A DNA stretch of 64,000 nt from NCBI GenBank assembly GCA_001899635.1, contig MKVQ01000005.1, positions 124,001-188,000 of the forward strand. The letters run 5' to 3'. The DNA is from Myxococcales bacterium 68-20 (lineage in GTDB: Bacteria > Myxococcota_A > Polyangia > Polyangiales > Polyangiaceae). The translations under genes were made by a program, and so were the position numbers. Numbering within the stretch: position 1 is the stretch's first letter; every line of letters begins with the position of its first letter. The notes under the pieces were generated by a model that saw nothing but the letters and a program-made list of their open reading frames with translations, did not search any database and was not told where the DNA came from. Of the stretch, positions 33,330-42,851 are shown piece by piece.

Positions 33330-34247
33330 TCAGAACGTCATGCCGAGGGACGCTCGCCAGAAGATGCCGCTGAAGGCGACCGTGCCGAGGTTCGTGTCCT
33401 CGTCGCTGCCGAGGAGGTCCTTCTCGGTGCGGTTGGGGTTGGCGCGCAGCGACGCGTTCGTGGTGTACGCGTAGCCGAACTCGGGCGTGAGCCAGAAGCG
33501 GGCCGATCGCTTGTCCGTCTGCTTGCGCGGGCCAAGCAGGATCGAGCCGCCGATGCTGGCGTCGGCGGAGAACGCCCAGCCCGTGACGGACAGCTCGTTC
33601 GGCGCCGACGGATCCTGCACCGATGCAAGCGCCGCCACCGCGCCCGGCGACACCTTGCCGAACAAGTACAGCCCCTGCGCGAGGTGGTAGCGGCCCTCGA
33701 CAGGCACGTAGAGGCGATGGGCAGTGAGCGAGGACGCGAAGCCGCGGACCTTGTCCGAGCGGCCGCCGACGTCCCAGCCGAGCCCCGCTGCGAGCACGAG
33801 CTTGCCGCTGGTGAGCAGCGGATACGTCCCGTCGATCGAGAACTGGGTCAGCACGTCGCTCGACGCGAACGTGTCGAACCCGCGGCTCGGCATGTAGCCG
33901 GTGAGCCCGACCGGCAAGTAGCCGACGCGCAGGCCCGCGTTGATGCGGACGAGATCGTAGCGCAGTGGCCCTTCCGTCGCGGGACGGTCGTGGGACACGG
34001 CCGGCGCAGGTTCGGCGACGATCACGGTCGCCGCCGGTTCACCCGACGCTCCGTCGTGCGTGCTCGACGTCGGTCCGGGACGAGGCTTCCGACGCGGCGG
34101 AGGCGAGGCCTCTTCGGGCAGCGGCGGGGCCGCCTCCGTCGTCTCCGGGACTGGCTGCGCCTCGGGCTCGGTCTGCGCGAGGGCCGGCGACGCCCATGCG
34201 AACGCGAGCGTGGCGGCGAAGGACGAAAGAACAGCTGCGCGCTTCAT
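33330..34247 (-). CDS. Outer-membrane beta-barrel protein
   Basis: A 305-residue protein with signal peptide MKRAAVLSSFAATLAFAWASPALA, a Pro/Glu-rich linker of about 60 residues, then a barrel-like domain of alternating strands (RINAGLRVGYLPVG, KLVLAAGLGWDVGG, ASIGGSILLGPRK) ending in F, as outer-membrane proteins do. No known porin family is evident. Its start (ATG, or a GTG just before) overlaps the stop of the upstream propeller lipoprotein gene. It is the last gene of a three-gene operon and is probably the membrane partner of the two propellers. Confidence 0.82.
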   Translation of the reverse strand: MKRAAVLSSFAATLAFAWASPALAQTEPEAQPVPETTEAAPPLPEEASPPPRRKPRPGPTSSTHDGASGEPAATVIVAEPAPAVSHDRPATEGPLRYDLVRINAGLRVGYLPVGLTGYMPSRGFDTFASSDVLTQFSIDGTYPLLTSGKLVLAAGLGWDVGGRSDKVRGFASSLTAHRLYVPVEGRYHLAQGLYLFGKVSPGAVAALASVQDPSAPNELSVTGWAFSADASIGGSILLGPRKQTDKRSARFWLTPEFGYAYTTNASLRANPNRTEKDLLGSDEDTNLGTVAFSGIFWRASLGMTF

Positions 34248-35866
34248 CACAGACCCTCCAGCAGGATGCCGTAGTACGAGCGGCTCGCCGTGGTGTCGGG
34301 AGCCAGCGCATCGAGCACCGTCGCGCCGACGCCGCCGCGAGCATCGAGCGCCACGAGCGAGCGCCCGCCGTCAGCGCGAACGACGTCGAAGACCGAGTCG
34401 ATCGGGCGGTCGAGCGGAAGCGGGATCGGATGCAGGTTTTCGAGCGTGACCTGGGCGAGCTGCAAGCTGCCGCGCTGGTACGCCCAGAGACGCTGGCCGT
34501 CCGGCGCGACGTGGATCGTCGGCTGCGCGAGCGTCGTGAGCGGCGCTGCCGTCCGGCTCGCGAGGTTCAGCACGAAGAAGCCGCCGCTCCCCTGCCCCTC
34601 GAGCACCTTGAGCTCCGGCCGCGGCGGTGGCACGTCGCGAACGCGCTCGATCGAGCTCGCAAGGGAGACGACCTCCACCGTGCGGTAGTTCTTGTCGAGG
34701 GTCTTGCCGAGCGACCAGAACGCGACGCCGCGCGAGCCGCCCGAGCCGTAGAGGAGCGCCGTATCGGCGCCCGCTGCCCCGCCGACGACGCTCGTGATCA
34801 GCGACATGCGGGAGTAGGGCTCGGTGAGCTGGACGTCGATCGTGATGCTCGTCGTCGGATCGACCAGCACGGCCTTCCTGGCCGTCGGCACCACCGCTGC
34901 GAGACGAAGCCCTCCGTCGGTCCGGACGAACTGGATGTCGCTGGGGATCCCGCCGACGTCGGTCTGGTTCGGCTCGGGGAAGAAGTCGTTCAGCACCGTG
35001 CCCGGCTCCTCCGCGACCTGCGTCGCGGGAGCCGGGACGAGCGTGAACATGAAGACGCTCGAGTCGTTCGCGGCGCGGACGCCGATGCGAGCGTCGTCGT
35101 TCCGCGCCGGATCGCCGTCGTCGACGACGATCGCGGCCGGCTTCACCGAGGCTGCGGTCGCGCCGCTCGTGAGGCGCATCGTGATCTCGGGACGGCGCGG
35201 CGTTGCGCGGATGTTGTCGAGGTCGAGCAGGTGCACGTCCTGATCGGTCTCGACGACGAGCAGACGACGCTGTCCGCCCGGGAGCGAGAGCGGATCGGTG
35301 AAGCTCACGCGCTGGGGCCGGCCGCCGAAGGACCGGAGCGTGCGCGGGGTGACGGCCGCATCGGCCGGCGCCTCGAGGTCGACGATCACGATCTCGTTCG
35401 GGTTCTCCACGAACGCCGTCTGGACCGTGCCTGCCGCCGGCGCCGCGAACAGCGCGACGTAGCGGCCCTTTGGATCGATCGAGAAGCCCGAGTGAGGCGA
35501 CTCGAGCTCGAAGCGGCGCGCACCGGCTCCCTCGACGACGGTGAGGCTCGGACGCTCGTTCTTGTCCTTGCGGCGCGGCACGTCACCGGCCGAGAGCACG
35601 AACAGGCGCCGCTGATCCGGCGAGGCCTCTGCGCGAACAGTGGACCTTCCGACGCCGACGAAACGTCGATCGAGCTCCTGGCCGGCCTTCGGCGTCAGGA
35701 GCGCGACCCGGTTGGCGGGGCGATCGAGGAGCGCGACGCGATCAACGAGCGCGAAGGCCTGGAGCTGCGTCTCGATCGGCGCATCGTAAACGTCGGGGCG
35801 GTCGCCGCAGGCCGATCCTGCGAGGGCGAGTCCGAGCACGGCGACTTTGGACTTCCAGGACCTCAT
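34247..35866 (-). CDS. Beta-propeller lipoprotein (second of the operon)
   Basis: A 539-residue secreted protein: MRSWKSKVAVLGLALAG, lipobox GSAC, then a body of repeated blades such as DQRRLFVLSAGD, DPKGRYVALFA and GQRRLLVVETDQ. The blade pattern resembles YVTN/WD40-type propellers, but no catalytic residues stand out. The ATG overlaps the upstream gene's stop and its own stop overlaps the barrel gene. It is distantly similar in architecture to the preceding gene, suggesting an old duplication. Substrate or partner is unknown. Confidence 0.82.
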   Translation of the reverse strand: MRSWKSKVAVLGLALAGSACGDRPDVYDAPIETQLQAFALVDRVALLDRPANRVALLTPKAGQELDRRFVGVGRSTVRAEASPDQRRLFVLSAGDVPRRKDKNERPSLTVVEGAGARRFELESPHSGFSIDPKGRYVALFAAPAAGTVQTAFVENPNEIVIVDLEAPADAAVTPRTLRSFGGRPQRVSFTDPLSLPGGQRRLLVVETDQDVHLLDLDNIRATPRRPEITMRLTSGATAASVKPAAIVVDDGDPARNDDARIGVRAANDSSVFMFTLVPAPATQVAEEPGTVLNDFFPEPNQTDVGGIPSDIQFVRTDGGLRLAAVVPTARKAVLVDPTTSITIDVQLTEPYSRMSLITSVVGGAAGADTALLYGSGGSRGVAFWSLGKTLDKNYRTVEVVSLASSIERVRDVPPPRPELKVLEGQGSGGFFVLNLASRTAAPLTTLAQPTIHVAPDGQRLWAYQRGSLQLAQVTLENLHPIPLPLDRPIDSVFDVVRADGGRSLVALDARGGVGATVLDALAPDTTASRSYYGILLEGL

Positions 35867-37422
35867 GGCTTGCTCCCATCGACGACGCGGGACGAAAGCT
35901 CGAATCCAGTGAGCGTCCGCGCGACGCCGCTCTCGAGATCGATGAAGGTGAGACGGCCCTCGGGGTGCTGCTGGGCCACGAACACGCGCTTCGCGCCAGG
36001 CACCGCGCCGACGGCGATCGGCGGGCTCGCGAGCGGATAACGCTCCACCATGAGCTGGGGCATCCGGGCGAGATACGCGCCGAACGTCTTCGTCGCGTCG
36101 TTGCGCTCGGCGACGATGGCGCGATCGTTCGTCGTCGCGACGGCCGTGAGCGGCGCCTCCGCGGCAACGATCTTCGCCGGGAGCGTCTGACCGATCGGCA
36201 CGACGCTGAAGGCGCCGGGCGAGCCGCCTTCGCCGGTCGTCTTGTCGTGGAGCACGACCGCATGCAGCGCGTCCGGCGTCGAGAAGATGCCGAGGACAGG
36301 CGAATACAGGCGCACCGTGCGGAACGCCGCGCCCTGTCCGAGGTCGAGGATCGAGAAGCGTTCGACCGCGACCGCGTTCGTATAGAGGAGCGCCTTGTTG
36401 CCGCCCGGCGCGATCGCGACCGAGCCGATCGTCTCGCCCGTCACGGTGACCGAGGTCTTGTTCGCCGGATCCGCGAGCGGCATGACGGCGACCTCGGAGG
36501 TCGCGCGGACGACGGCAACGGCGCGATCGCCGGTGTCGGCGAGGTCGAGATCCGTGACCGGCCCGCTCAGCGTGATGTCCGTCCGCGCGTCGGTATCGAG
36601 CGCCACGATCGTGATCGCGTTCGAACCGTCGCGACGGACGAACGCGCGCTGCCCGTCCTTCGTGACGAAGACGTCGCGGGTACCGGGATCCTCGTTCGGG
36701 GTGTTCGAGATGGCGACGTTCTTCGTGACCTTCGGAGCGCCGGAGAGGTCGAGGATCGCGACGCCGTCCTGCGTCACCGCATGCGCGCGCGGCTTGCCCT
36801 GGGCGAAGCCGACCGCGACCGGGCGATAGCCGACGGCAAGGATGGTCGAGGTCCCGTTGACGAGGTCGAGCACGGTCAGGTCCTGGAAGCCCTGTGTCCT
36901 CGGCGCGGACGGCAGCTTGCGCGCGTCGGCCCACGCGATCGCGAAGCGACCGTCCTCGGAGAAGACGAGCGTGTTGACCTGCTTTGCCGTCTTGAATGTC
37001 GTGGTCGTGATCCCCGTGGGCGTCGCCTTCAGCAGCGTCGCGTCTTCGGAGAGCACGTTGAGGACGAGCGTCGTGTCGACCGACTGCCCCGGCACGCTCG
37101 CGAGGTACGTCGGTCCGTTGCCCGCCTCCACGGTCCGAACCTGGAGTGTCGAGGCGTCGACGAGAGCGATGCGACCGCTCTTCGGGTTCGCGATCCACAC
37201 CACGTTACCCGTGGCGACGGGCGCCTCGTAGTCCGACTCGACCTCCTTCTCCGGCGGCGGCTCCGCGCCCTCGGACGGCTCCGGCCCCTTCGCGCCCGGA
37301 TTGAAGTCTGCATCTCCCGCTGCGCGCTCGGCAAAACCAGACGCATCGTCCGAGCCGCACGCCGCCGCAAGGATCACCAAGAGAGAAGCCACGAGCCCGA
37401 TGCTCGTCGTCGGACGTCTCAT
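35863..37422 (-). CDS. Beta-propeller lipoprotein (first of the operon)
   Basis: A 519-residue protein. The start chosen has a GGAGG directly upstream and gives MRRPTTSIGLVASLLVILAA with lipobox AACG. An acidic Pro/Glu linker follows, then a propeller: NPKSGRIALVDASTLQVRTV, FSEDGRFAIAWAD, VTKDGQRAFVRRDG and FIDLESGVARTL. The (K/E)DG(R/Q)xA(F/I) blade motif recurs. It is the promoter-proximal gene of the operon with the second propeller and an outer-membrane barrel. It probably sits on the periplasmic or outer leaflet and binds a protein or surface ligand. Confidence 0.83.
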   Translation of the reverse strand: MRRPTTSIGLVASLLVILAAACGSDDASGFAERAAGDADFNPGAKGPEPSEGAEPPPEKEVESDYEAPVATGNVVWIANPKSGRIALVDASTLQVRTVEAGNGPTYLASVPGQSVDTTLVLNVLSEDATLLKATPTGITTTTFKTAKQVNTLVFSEDGRFAIAWADARKLPSAPRTQGFQDLTVLDLVNGTSTILAVGYRPVAVGFAQGKPRAHAVTQDGVAILDLSGAPKVTKNVAISNTPNEDPGTRDVFVTKDGQRAFVRRDGSNAITIVALDTDARTDITLSGPVTDLDLADTGDRAVAVVRATSEVAVMPLADPANKTSVTVTGETIGSVAIAPGGNKALLYTNAVAVERFSILDLGQGAAFRTVRLYSPVLGIFSTPDALHAVVLHDKTTGEGGSPGAFSVVPIGQTLPAKIVAAEAPLTAVATTNDRAIVAERNDATKTFGAYLARMPQLMVERYPLASPPIAVGAVPGAKRVFVAQQHPEGRLTFIDLESGVARTLTGFELSSRVVDGSKP

Positions 37423-37591
37423 CCAACACCTCCAAGAAGAACACATAGCAACGTACATGCCGCGCGCCGCGAATGGTAAATTCGCGGCGATTCAGGCCGA
37501 TTTACGTGCCATCCGCGGCACGGGGTCTGGCAGTCGTGTCAGTGCCCTCGCCGGCCCCGCGATCTCGTGACCTCGATGGCCGATCGCGGGC

Positions 37592-38608
37592 TCAGCTTCC
37601 GATCCAGACGCCGCGCTGGTTCGCGATCATGATGTCGCGCCGGAGCTCGGCTTCCTTCCGATCGAGGTCGGGACCATGCTCGCCACGACGCCGGCGGCTC
37701 TTCACGAACGCCAGCTCGACGAGCTGGAGCTGCTTCTTCCTGCGCACGCTGAACGCCGACCAACCCTTCGAGAGGAGGACGCCCCAGTTCTTGAAGCCGA
37801 GCGCGAAGTAGCTCGAGACGAGCTGCAGCTCCCTCGGGTGAAGGAGATTGCCGACCTCTCCGAAGAGCTCGCGAACGACGATGCTCCGGTCGCGCACGAC
37901 GAGGAGCGCGAGGAGGACGAAGAAGAGGATGTCGATTAGCCACGAGATGAGGAGCATGAGCACGAGCCCGCCCTCACCGAAGACCGTCGGCAGGAAGTTG
38001 TGCATCGCATGCATCGCGATCGCGCAGCCGAAGCCGATGACGGGGGCGGCGATCTTCACGAACCAGTTCTTCGATTCGGCCGCGATGCCGAAGCCGAGCC
38101 CGGTGCAGGCGGTGAACGTGCAGTGCGACAGTCCGAGGAGCACCGTGCGGAGGAACAGGAGAACGACGAAGCCGCCGAGCCCGTTCGTCGCGAACTGGTT
38201 GGCGACGTAGAGGATGTCCTCGGTGAGGGTGAAGCCGAGACCAACCACGCCGCCGTAGATCGTTCCGTCGAGCGGCCCATCGAGCTCGCGGAGCCCGAGA
38301 GCGCTGATCAAGGCGATCAGGGCGACGCCAATCCCCTTGAACGTCTCCTCGAAGACGGGCGCGAAGACGGTCGCACCGACGATGTCCATGTCGCTCGGCG
38401 ACGCATCGAGCAGCGCCGACGTGAACGACTGGGCGATGCTCGAGCTGATGCCGCCGCCGAGCGTGGCGAAGAGCGCCCCCCAGACGAATGCCGCCATGAT
38501 GAGCCACCAGGGCTCGGGCTCGAAGCGATCGACCCAACGGATGAAGACGAGGTACGTGAGCACGAGCGGCGTGACGCAGATCAAGCCGAGGATGAAGCCC
38601 ACGAGCAT
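37592..38608 (-). CDS. PrsW family intramembrane metalloprotease
   Basis: A 338-residue membrane protein with seven or more helices. The PrsW/Abi-type motifs are present: APVFEETFKG with Glu87-Glu88, GFTLTEDILYV with Glu130, LSHCTFTA with His162 and MHAMHNF with His200/His203. These residues form the zinc site of CPBP-like intramembrane proteases; Bacillus PrsW cleaves an anti-sigma factor. No sigma or anti-sigma gene is adjacent, so the target is not indicated. The C-terminal 90 residues are basic and cytoplasmic. Confidence 0.9.
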   Translation of the reverse strand: MLVGFILGLICVTPLVLTYLVFIRWVDRFEPEPWWLIMAAFVWGALFATLGGGISSSIAQSFTSALLDASPSDMDIVGATVFAPVFEETFKGIGVALIALISALGLRELDGPLDGTIYGGVVGLGFTLTEDILYVANQFATNGLGGFVVLLFLRTVLLGLSHCTFTACTGLGFGIAAESKNWFVKIAAPVIGFGCAIAMHAMHNFLPTVFGEGGLVLMLLISWLIDILFFVLLALLVVRDRSIVVRELFGEVGNLLHPRELQLVSSYFALGFKNWGVLLSKGWSAFSVRRKKQLQLVELAFVKSRRRRGEHGPDLDRKEAELRRDIMIANQRGVWIGS

Positions 38609-38737
38609 CGCTCGACCACGATAGCAGACTCCAGCGTTCGAGGCCCCGACGCCACGAAGTCCCGCTTGTTCGACCGCTGCCGCGCAAGCTGTCCGCCCGA
38701 TCGCCGGCGGACCGCCGATCGGTGTAGGGTGCAGACG

Positions 38738-40297
38738 GTGAGCACGCAGGGCGTCGTCGCAGCAGGGGATCCGCAGACGGCGGAGGCCGGGGCCGAGCTC
38801 CTCCGTGAGGGCGGCAACGCGGTGGACGCCGCCGTGGCGGCCGCGTTTGCGTCTTTCGTCTGCGAGCTACCGCTCTGCTCCCCGCTCGGCGGCGGCGTCT
38901 GCGTGCTCGAGCGCGCCTCGCACGCGCCGGTCGCTTTCGACATGTTCGCGCGGACGCCGGGACTCGGCCTTCCTCCCGGGACCAAGCCGCGCGACTTCGC
39001 GGCCGTGACGATCGACTTCGGTGCAGCGTCCCAGGTGTTCCACGTCGGCCGCGCGAGCGTGGCCGTTCCGCTCGCGCTCACGGGGCTCCTCGAGCTGCAT
39101 CGCCGTTGGGGCGCACGTCCCCTCACCGAGGTCCTAGCTCCGGCGATCGAACTCGGTCGTGACGGCTACACGCTCGGCCCCGGCGTCGCGTTCGTGTTCG
39201 ACATCCTGAAGCCGATCGTGGACCGCAGCGCCGAGTGCCGGCGCCTCTTCGTCGACGACAGCGGCGCGATCGCGACCGTGGGGGCTCGCCTCCGCAACCC
39301 GGACCTCGCCGCGACGCTGGAGCGGATCGCGCGGCGTCCCGCGGATGCCGTACGCGAGCTCCACGAGGCGCTCGCGCGCGAGATGGGGCCGGACCGCGGC
39401 GGGCTCATCACCCCCGAGGACCTCGCGGCGGCGACGATCGCGGAGCAAGCCCCGGTCATCGTCGACCACGACGGCTGGCGCCTCGCGACGATGCCGTCCC
39501 CATCGACCGGCGGCGTCCTCGTCGCGCTCGGCCTTCGCCTGCTCGATGGAGTGCGGCGCTCCCCTTTCCTCTCCCGCGAGCACGTGCTCCTCGTCGCAAA
39601 GGCCCAGGAGGCGCTACTCGCCGAGCGCGACGAGACGTTCGCGGAGCGGTGCGCCGATCCGGCCCTCGTCAAGGCGCTCCTCGACGACGAGCGACTGGCA
39701 GCTGCCCGCGAGCACGCGCGGAACAACCTCCTCGGCTCGACGACGCACATCAGCGCGATCGACGCGCACGGGACCGCGATCGCGCTGACGCTCACCAACG
39801 GCGAAGGCTCGGGCCACGTCCTTCCCGGCACCGGGATGATCGCGAACAACCTCCTCGGGGAAGAGGATCTCCACCCACGCGGCTTCCATCGCGATCCGCC
39901 AGGCACGCCGCTCGCGACGATGATGGCGCCGACGATCGTCTCGCGCGACGGCGATCGGATCGCGCTCGGGAGCGGCGGCTCGAACCGCCTCCGCACCGCC
40001 ATCCTCCAGGTGCTCGTCGGGCTGGTCGAGCATCGCGTGTCGCCCGCCGATGCCGTGCACGCACCACGGGTCCACCTCGAGATCGACGGCGCAACACACG
40101 AGCCGCGGATCGCGTTCGAGGCCACGGGGCTCGCCGACGAGGTCGTCGCGACGCTCGTCGACCGCTACCCGACGGCACCCGCGATCTTCTCCGCACCGAA
40201 CCTCTACTTCGGCGGCGTCCACCTCGCGATGCGCCTCGGCGGCAGCTTCGCCGGCGTCGGCGACTCGCGCCGCGGCGGCGCCTGCATCGTCGTCTAG
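38738..40297 (+). CDS. Gamma-glutamyltransferase family protein
   Basis: A 519-residue member of the Ntn-hydrolase family that transfers or hydrolyses gamma-glutamyl groups (glutathione and related compounds). The N-terminal GGNAVDAAVAAAFA, the PSPSTGGVLVALGLRLL region and the self-cleavage site TTHISAIDAHG with Thr335 as likely nucleophile are clear, followed by GSGGSNRLRTAILQV. No signal peptide is visible, so it may be cytoplasmic, unlike most bacterial GGTs. I chose the GTG giving MSTQGVVAAGD, 9 codons from the ribosome-like GTAGGG; a GTG nine bp upstream is possible. Confidence 0.9.
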   Translation: MSTQGVVAAGDPQTAEAGAELLREGGNAVDAAVAAAFASFVCELPLCSPLGGGVCVLERASHAPVAFDMFARTPGLGLPPGTKPRDFAAVTIDFGAASQVFHVGRASVAVPLALTGLLELHRRWGARPLTEVLAPAIELGRDGYTLGPGVAFVFDILKPIVDRSAECRRLFVDDSGAIATVGARLRNPDLAATLERIARRPADAVRELHEALAREMGPDRGGLITPEDLAAATIAEQAPVIVDHDGWRLATMPSPSTGGVLVALGLRLLDGVRRSPFLSREHVLLVAKAQEALLAERDETFAERCADPALVKALLDDERLAAAREHARNNLLGSTTHISAIDAHGTAIALTLTNGEGSGHVLPGTGMIANNLLGEEDLHPRGFHRDPPGTPLATMMAPTIVSRDGDRIALGSGGSNRLRTAILQVLVGLVEHRVSPADAVHAPRVHLEIDGATHEPRIAFEATGLADEVVATLVDRYPTAPAIFSAPNLYFGGVHLAMRLGGSFAGVGDSRRGGACIVV

Positions 40298-40332
40298 GTT
40301 GGCGTTCGACGTCGGCGTAGCCGAGCTCCGCC

Positions 40333-41403
40333 TCAGGGAGCGTCGGGGAAGTCGCCCGCCGGCGGGAGCTTGGCGTTCCCCGGCGCGAACGCGGCCGCGA
40401 TCGCGACGAAGGACTCGTTGCCGTCGCGACGGTTCTGGTGGACGTAGAGGTAAGAACGATCGCCGAGGTCGAGGAGCGCCGGCGCAGCCTCCTTCTGGTT
40501 GACCGAGTAGACCGGCACCGGTTGGCGCACGAGCGTGCCGGACTCTCCGTAGCGCGCCGCGAAGCCGATCGCCGTCGCGCCGGCGTCGTCCGTTCCGGTG
40601 TAGAGCACACGCACATGAAAGCGGCCCGCCGGCGTGGTTCGCGTGACGACGCACGGGTCGCCGACCGCCGCGGTGTCGAACGGCGGCTTCTCGTTGGGGA
40701 GGAGGCTGCCGGGCGCAGGCGGCGGCGACGGCACGAGAACCGGTACGGTTCCGATGCGGGTCCACGCGATGCCGTCGGCGCTCTCGGCCTCTCCGATCGC
40801 ATTCCCCGCGGCGTAGAGCATCCGGAGCCGTCCGTCGGGGAGCTCGAAGACGGTCGGCGCGCGCGGGGCGGCGTTCTCCCACGATCCGGCGAGCGCGTCG
40901 CGCGCGAGGACCGGGCGCGTCTCCTTCCGGAACGCGAGCCCATCGGTCGATCGCGCAACGCCGATCCCTTCGCTTCCGCCGTAAAAGAGGAGGATCTCGC
41001 CGCGGAACCGAACGAGCGCCGGTCCCGAGAGAGCGCCGGCTCCCTCCCAGGGCTGATCCGGCTGGAGGACGATCGCGGGCTTCCGCCCGAAGTGGCCGCT
41101 CGTGCCGAAGAACGTCCGCTCGTCGAGCGCGCGTGTCCTCACGATGACGTCCTTGGAGTCCACGCGCGCGACGGCGTAGAGCAGCGTCGCGTCACCGTCG
41201 CGGAGCACGGCGGGCTCGCGATAGAGGGCAGCGGCGTCGTCGAGCACGAACGGCGCGAGGCCCTTCACCTCCTCCGAGTCGAGCTTGCGGAACGGCCCGA
41301 CGCCTGCGCTCGGGAGGTTCCGGTCCCCTTCCCCTTCCGCGCCGGTCGTGGCGCACGCGGCCAGCACGAGCGCGACGACGAGAGAGCTCCGAGCCGTGCT
41401 CAT
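40333..41403 (-). CDS. Five-bladed-propeller-like lipoprotein
   Basis: A 356-residue protein with lipoprotein signal MSTARSSLVVALVL and lipobox LAAC. The body repeats a blade pattern seen in GH43/GH32-type propellers: LYREPAVLRDGDATLLYAVA, ALVRFRGEILLFYGGSEG, IGVARSTDGLAF and IGEAESADGIAWTRIG. The (S)(T/A)DG(L/I)A(F/W) motif recurs. I cannot find a convincing acid-base pair, so a glycosidase role is possible but unproven. Its ATG overlaps the stop of the FadL-like gene upstream (ATGA), making it the last gene of a three-gene operon. Confidence 0.8.
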   Translation of the reverse strand: MSTARSSLVVALVLAACATTGAEGEGDRNLPSAGVGPFRKLDSEEVKGLAPFVLDDAAALYREPAVLRDGDATLLYAVARVDSKDVIVRTRALDERTFFGTSGHFGRKPAIVLQPDQPWEGAGALSGPALVRFRGEILLFYGGSEGIGVARSTDGLAFRKETRPVLARDALAGSWENAAPRAPTVFELPDGRLRMLYAAGNAIGEAESADGIAWTRIGTVPVLVPSPPPAPGSLLPNEKPPFDTAAVGDPCVVTRTTPAGRFHVRVLYTGTDDAGATAIGFAARYGESGTLVRQPVPVYSVNQKEAAPALLDLGDRSYLYVHQNRRDGNESFVAIAAAFAPGNAKLPPAGDFPDAP

Positions 41404-42851
41404 CGTGTCACCGCCTTCGCCGTCGTTGGGTCATGCTTCTCGTCGAAGGCGAACCCGGCCGTGAGGCCGACGTTGAGGATCGATCCGCCCGCGGTGTAGT
41501 CGCCGACGTAGTCGGCCGCGCTCGTCTTTCGCGTCGTCTCCGTCGGCAATTGGCTCAGCTGGACGTGACCGTCGATCATCAGCGTCCCGGGGAGCTCGGG
41601 GAGCACGTCCTGGAACGCGGCGCCGATACCGAACGAGACCGTGTGCCGGTCGCGGTCGACGTAGTTGGTGGAGCCGGTCTGCGCCGCGATCGGGCTCTTC
41701 GCGATCTCGTAGCCCGCCCGGAGGAAGCCTTCCCTCCGATTCCCGCTCCTCTTTTCGGCGAGCGCGTTCCACTCGAGGCCGAGGCGGGGCACGAGCCGAT
41801 CGTACATGTGGAGCGGCACGATGCGCGTCGGCGCCGGCGTGGTCGGCGGCGTCACCGTCGACGGCCAGCCGCTCGGCGGCGGCGGGATCTCGAGGACGGC
41901 GTCGAGCTTCGCAACCGGCGCAACGTACGCGCTCCAGTTGATCCAGGTCGCGTCGAACGTCGCCTTGAGCCGGTCGGTCACCGCCCACGAGCCGCCCACG
42001 ACCGCCTGCTGCGGGAGGAAGTTGTTGATGCTGTGGGTCTGGAGATCGTAGAGCGCGGTCGTGAGGCCGGAGATGTCGCCGAAGAGCCGGGCCGACAGAT
42101 CGAGCGCGAGCTGGAACTCGCCGCGGTAGACGGCCGCGAGCGCGACCCGCTCTCCGAGAGCGACGCGTACGCCCGCCTGCGGATAGCGAACCGCGGTGAG
42201 ATCGGCGTCGACCTCGTGACGCAGCTTCGAGTCGTCGGGGCGGAAGACATTCGCGCCGCCGGTGATGTCGAGACGGCCACGCGTCGACGACATGAACGAG
42301 AGACCGCCTCCGATCCAGAGCCAAGGCGTGGGCTCGATCGCCACGTTCGCCGCGAGGAAGAGCCGCTGATTGCGATTGTCGTAGAGCTCCCAGCGCGGCT
42401 GCTCCTGCCTGAGCGCCCGGACGCGCGAGATCCGATCGTCGGGGAGGTGCACCGCGATGCCGAACGCGAACGGCAGCCCGAGCACCGTCCCGGGTGCGAC
42501 GAGGCCGGCGTTCATTCCCTTGACGGGATCGACGCCGTTGTCGCGTCCGTTCATCTCCAGCGAGTGCTCGGCGCGAAAGTACCCGATCCCGATCTCGAGC
42601 CCGCGCGAGCGTGCGAGCGCCGCGGGGTTGTAGTAGCTCGCCGCGAAGCCACGCGTCTCCGCGGCGACGGCACCGCCCATCGCCGTCTCACGCGATCCGA
42701 AGCCGAACGTGTCGGGCGGATTCGCTCGCGCGGGCGACGCCCCGACGAGGAGCGCGAGCGCACCGAGCAATGCCGGTGCCCAGCGCACACGCGAGTGGCC
42801 CGCGGAAGAGGCCGTCCCGCGGCGCGACCGGAGCGAGCGATGGCGCTCCAT
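41400..42851 (-). CDS. FadL/TodX-like outer-membrane transporter (second copy)
   Basis: A 483-residue barrel. A basic lead (MERHRSLRSRRGTASS) precedes the signal core and ARANPPDTFGFGSRETAMGGAVAA, the N-terminal hatch region of FadL-type proteins. YYNPAALARSRGLEIGIGYF is the NPA motif typical of the family. FadL proteins bring long-chain fatty acids or other hydrophobic molecules across the outer membrane. Start and stop codons overlap both neighbours by one to four bases. It shares its layout with the preceding gene, so the two are probable paralogues. Confidence 0.87.
   Translation of the reverse strand: MERHRSLRSRRGTASSAGHSRVRWAPALLGALALLVGASPARANPPDTFGFGSRETAMGGAVAAETRGFAASYYNPAALARSRGLEIGIGYFRAEHSLEMNGRDNGVDPVKGMNAGLVAPGTVLGLPFAFGIAVHLPDDRISRVRALRQEQPRWELYDNRNQRLFLAANVAIEPTPWLWIGGGLSFMSSTRGRLDITGGANVFRPDDSKLRHEVDADLTAVRYPQAGVRVALGERVALAAVYRGEFQLALDLSARLFGDISGLTTALYDLQTHSINNFLPQQAVVGGSWAVTDRLKATFDATWINWSAYVAPVAKLDAVLEIPPPPSGWPSTVTPPTTPAPTRIVPLHMYDRLVPRLGLEWNALAEKRSGNRREGFLRAGYEIAKSPIAAQTGSTNYVDRDRHTVSFGIGAAFQDVLPELPGTLMIDGHVQLSQLPTETTRKTSAADYVGDYTAGGSILNVGLTAGFAFDEKHDPTTAKAVTR

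Noticed and set aside
34247-37198. Long minus-strand frame extending upstream of the second propeller lipoprotein
   Set aside because: Only the part from the ATG at 35866 has a signal peptide and propeller pattern; the upstream part overlaps the first propeller gene in another frame.
38000-38737. N-terminal extension of the gamma-glutamyltransferase
   Set aside because: The upstream open frame is antisense to the PrsW gene and Arg/Glu-rich; the family starts at the GGNAVDAA region, which the chosen start covers.
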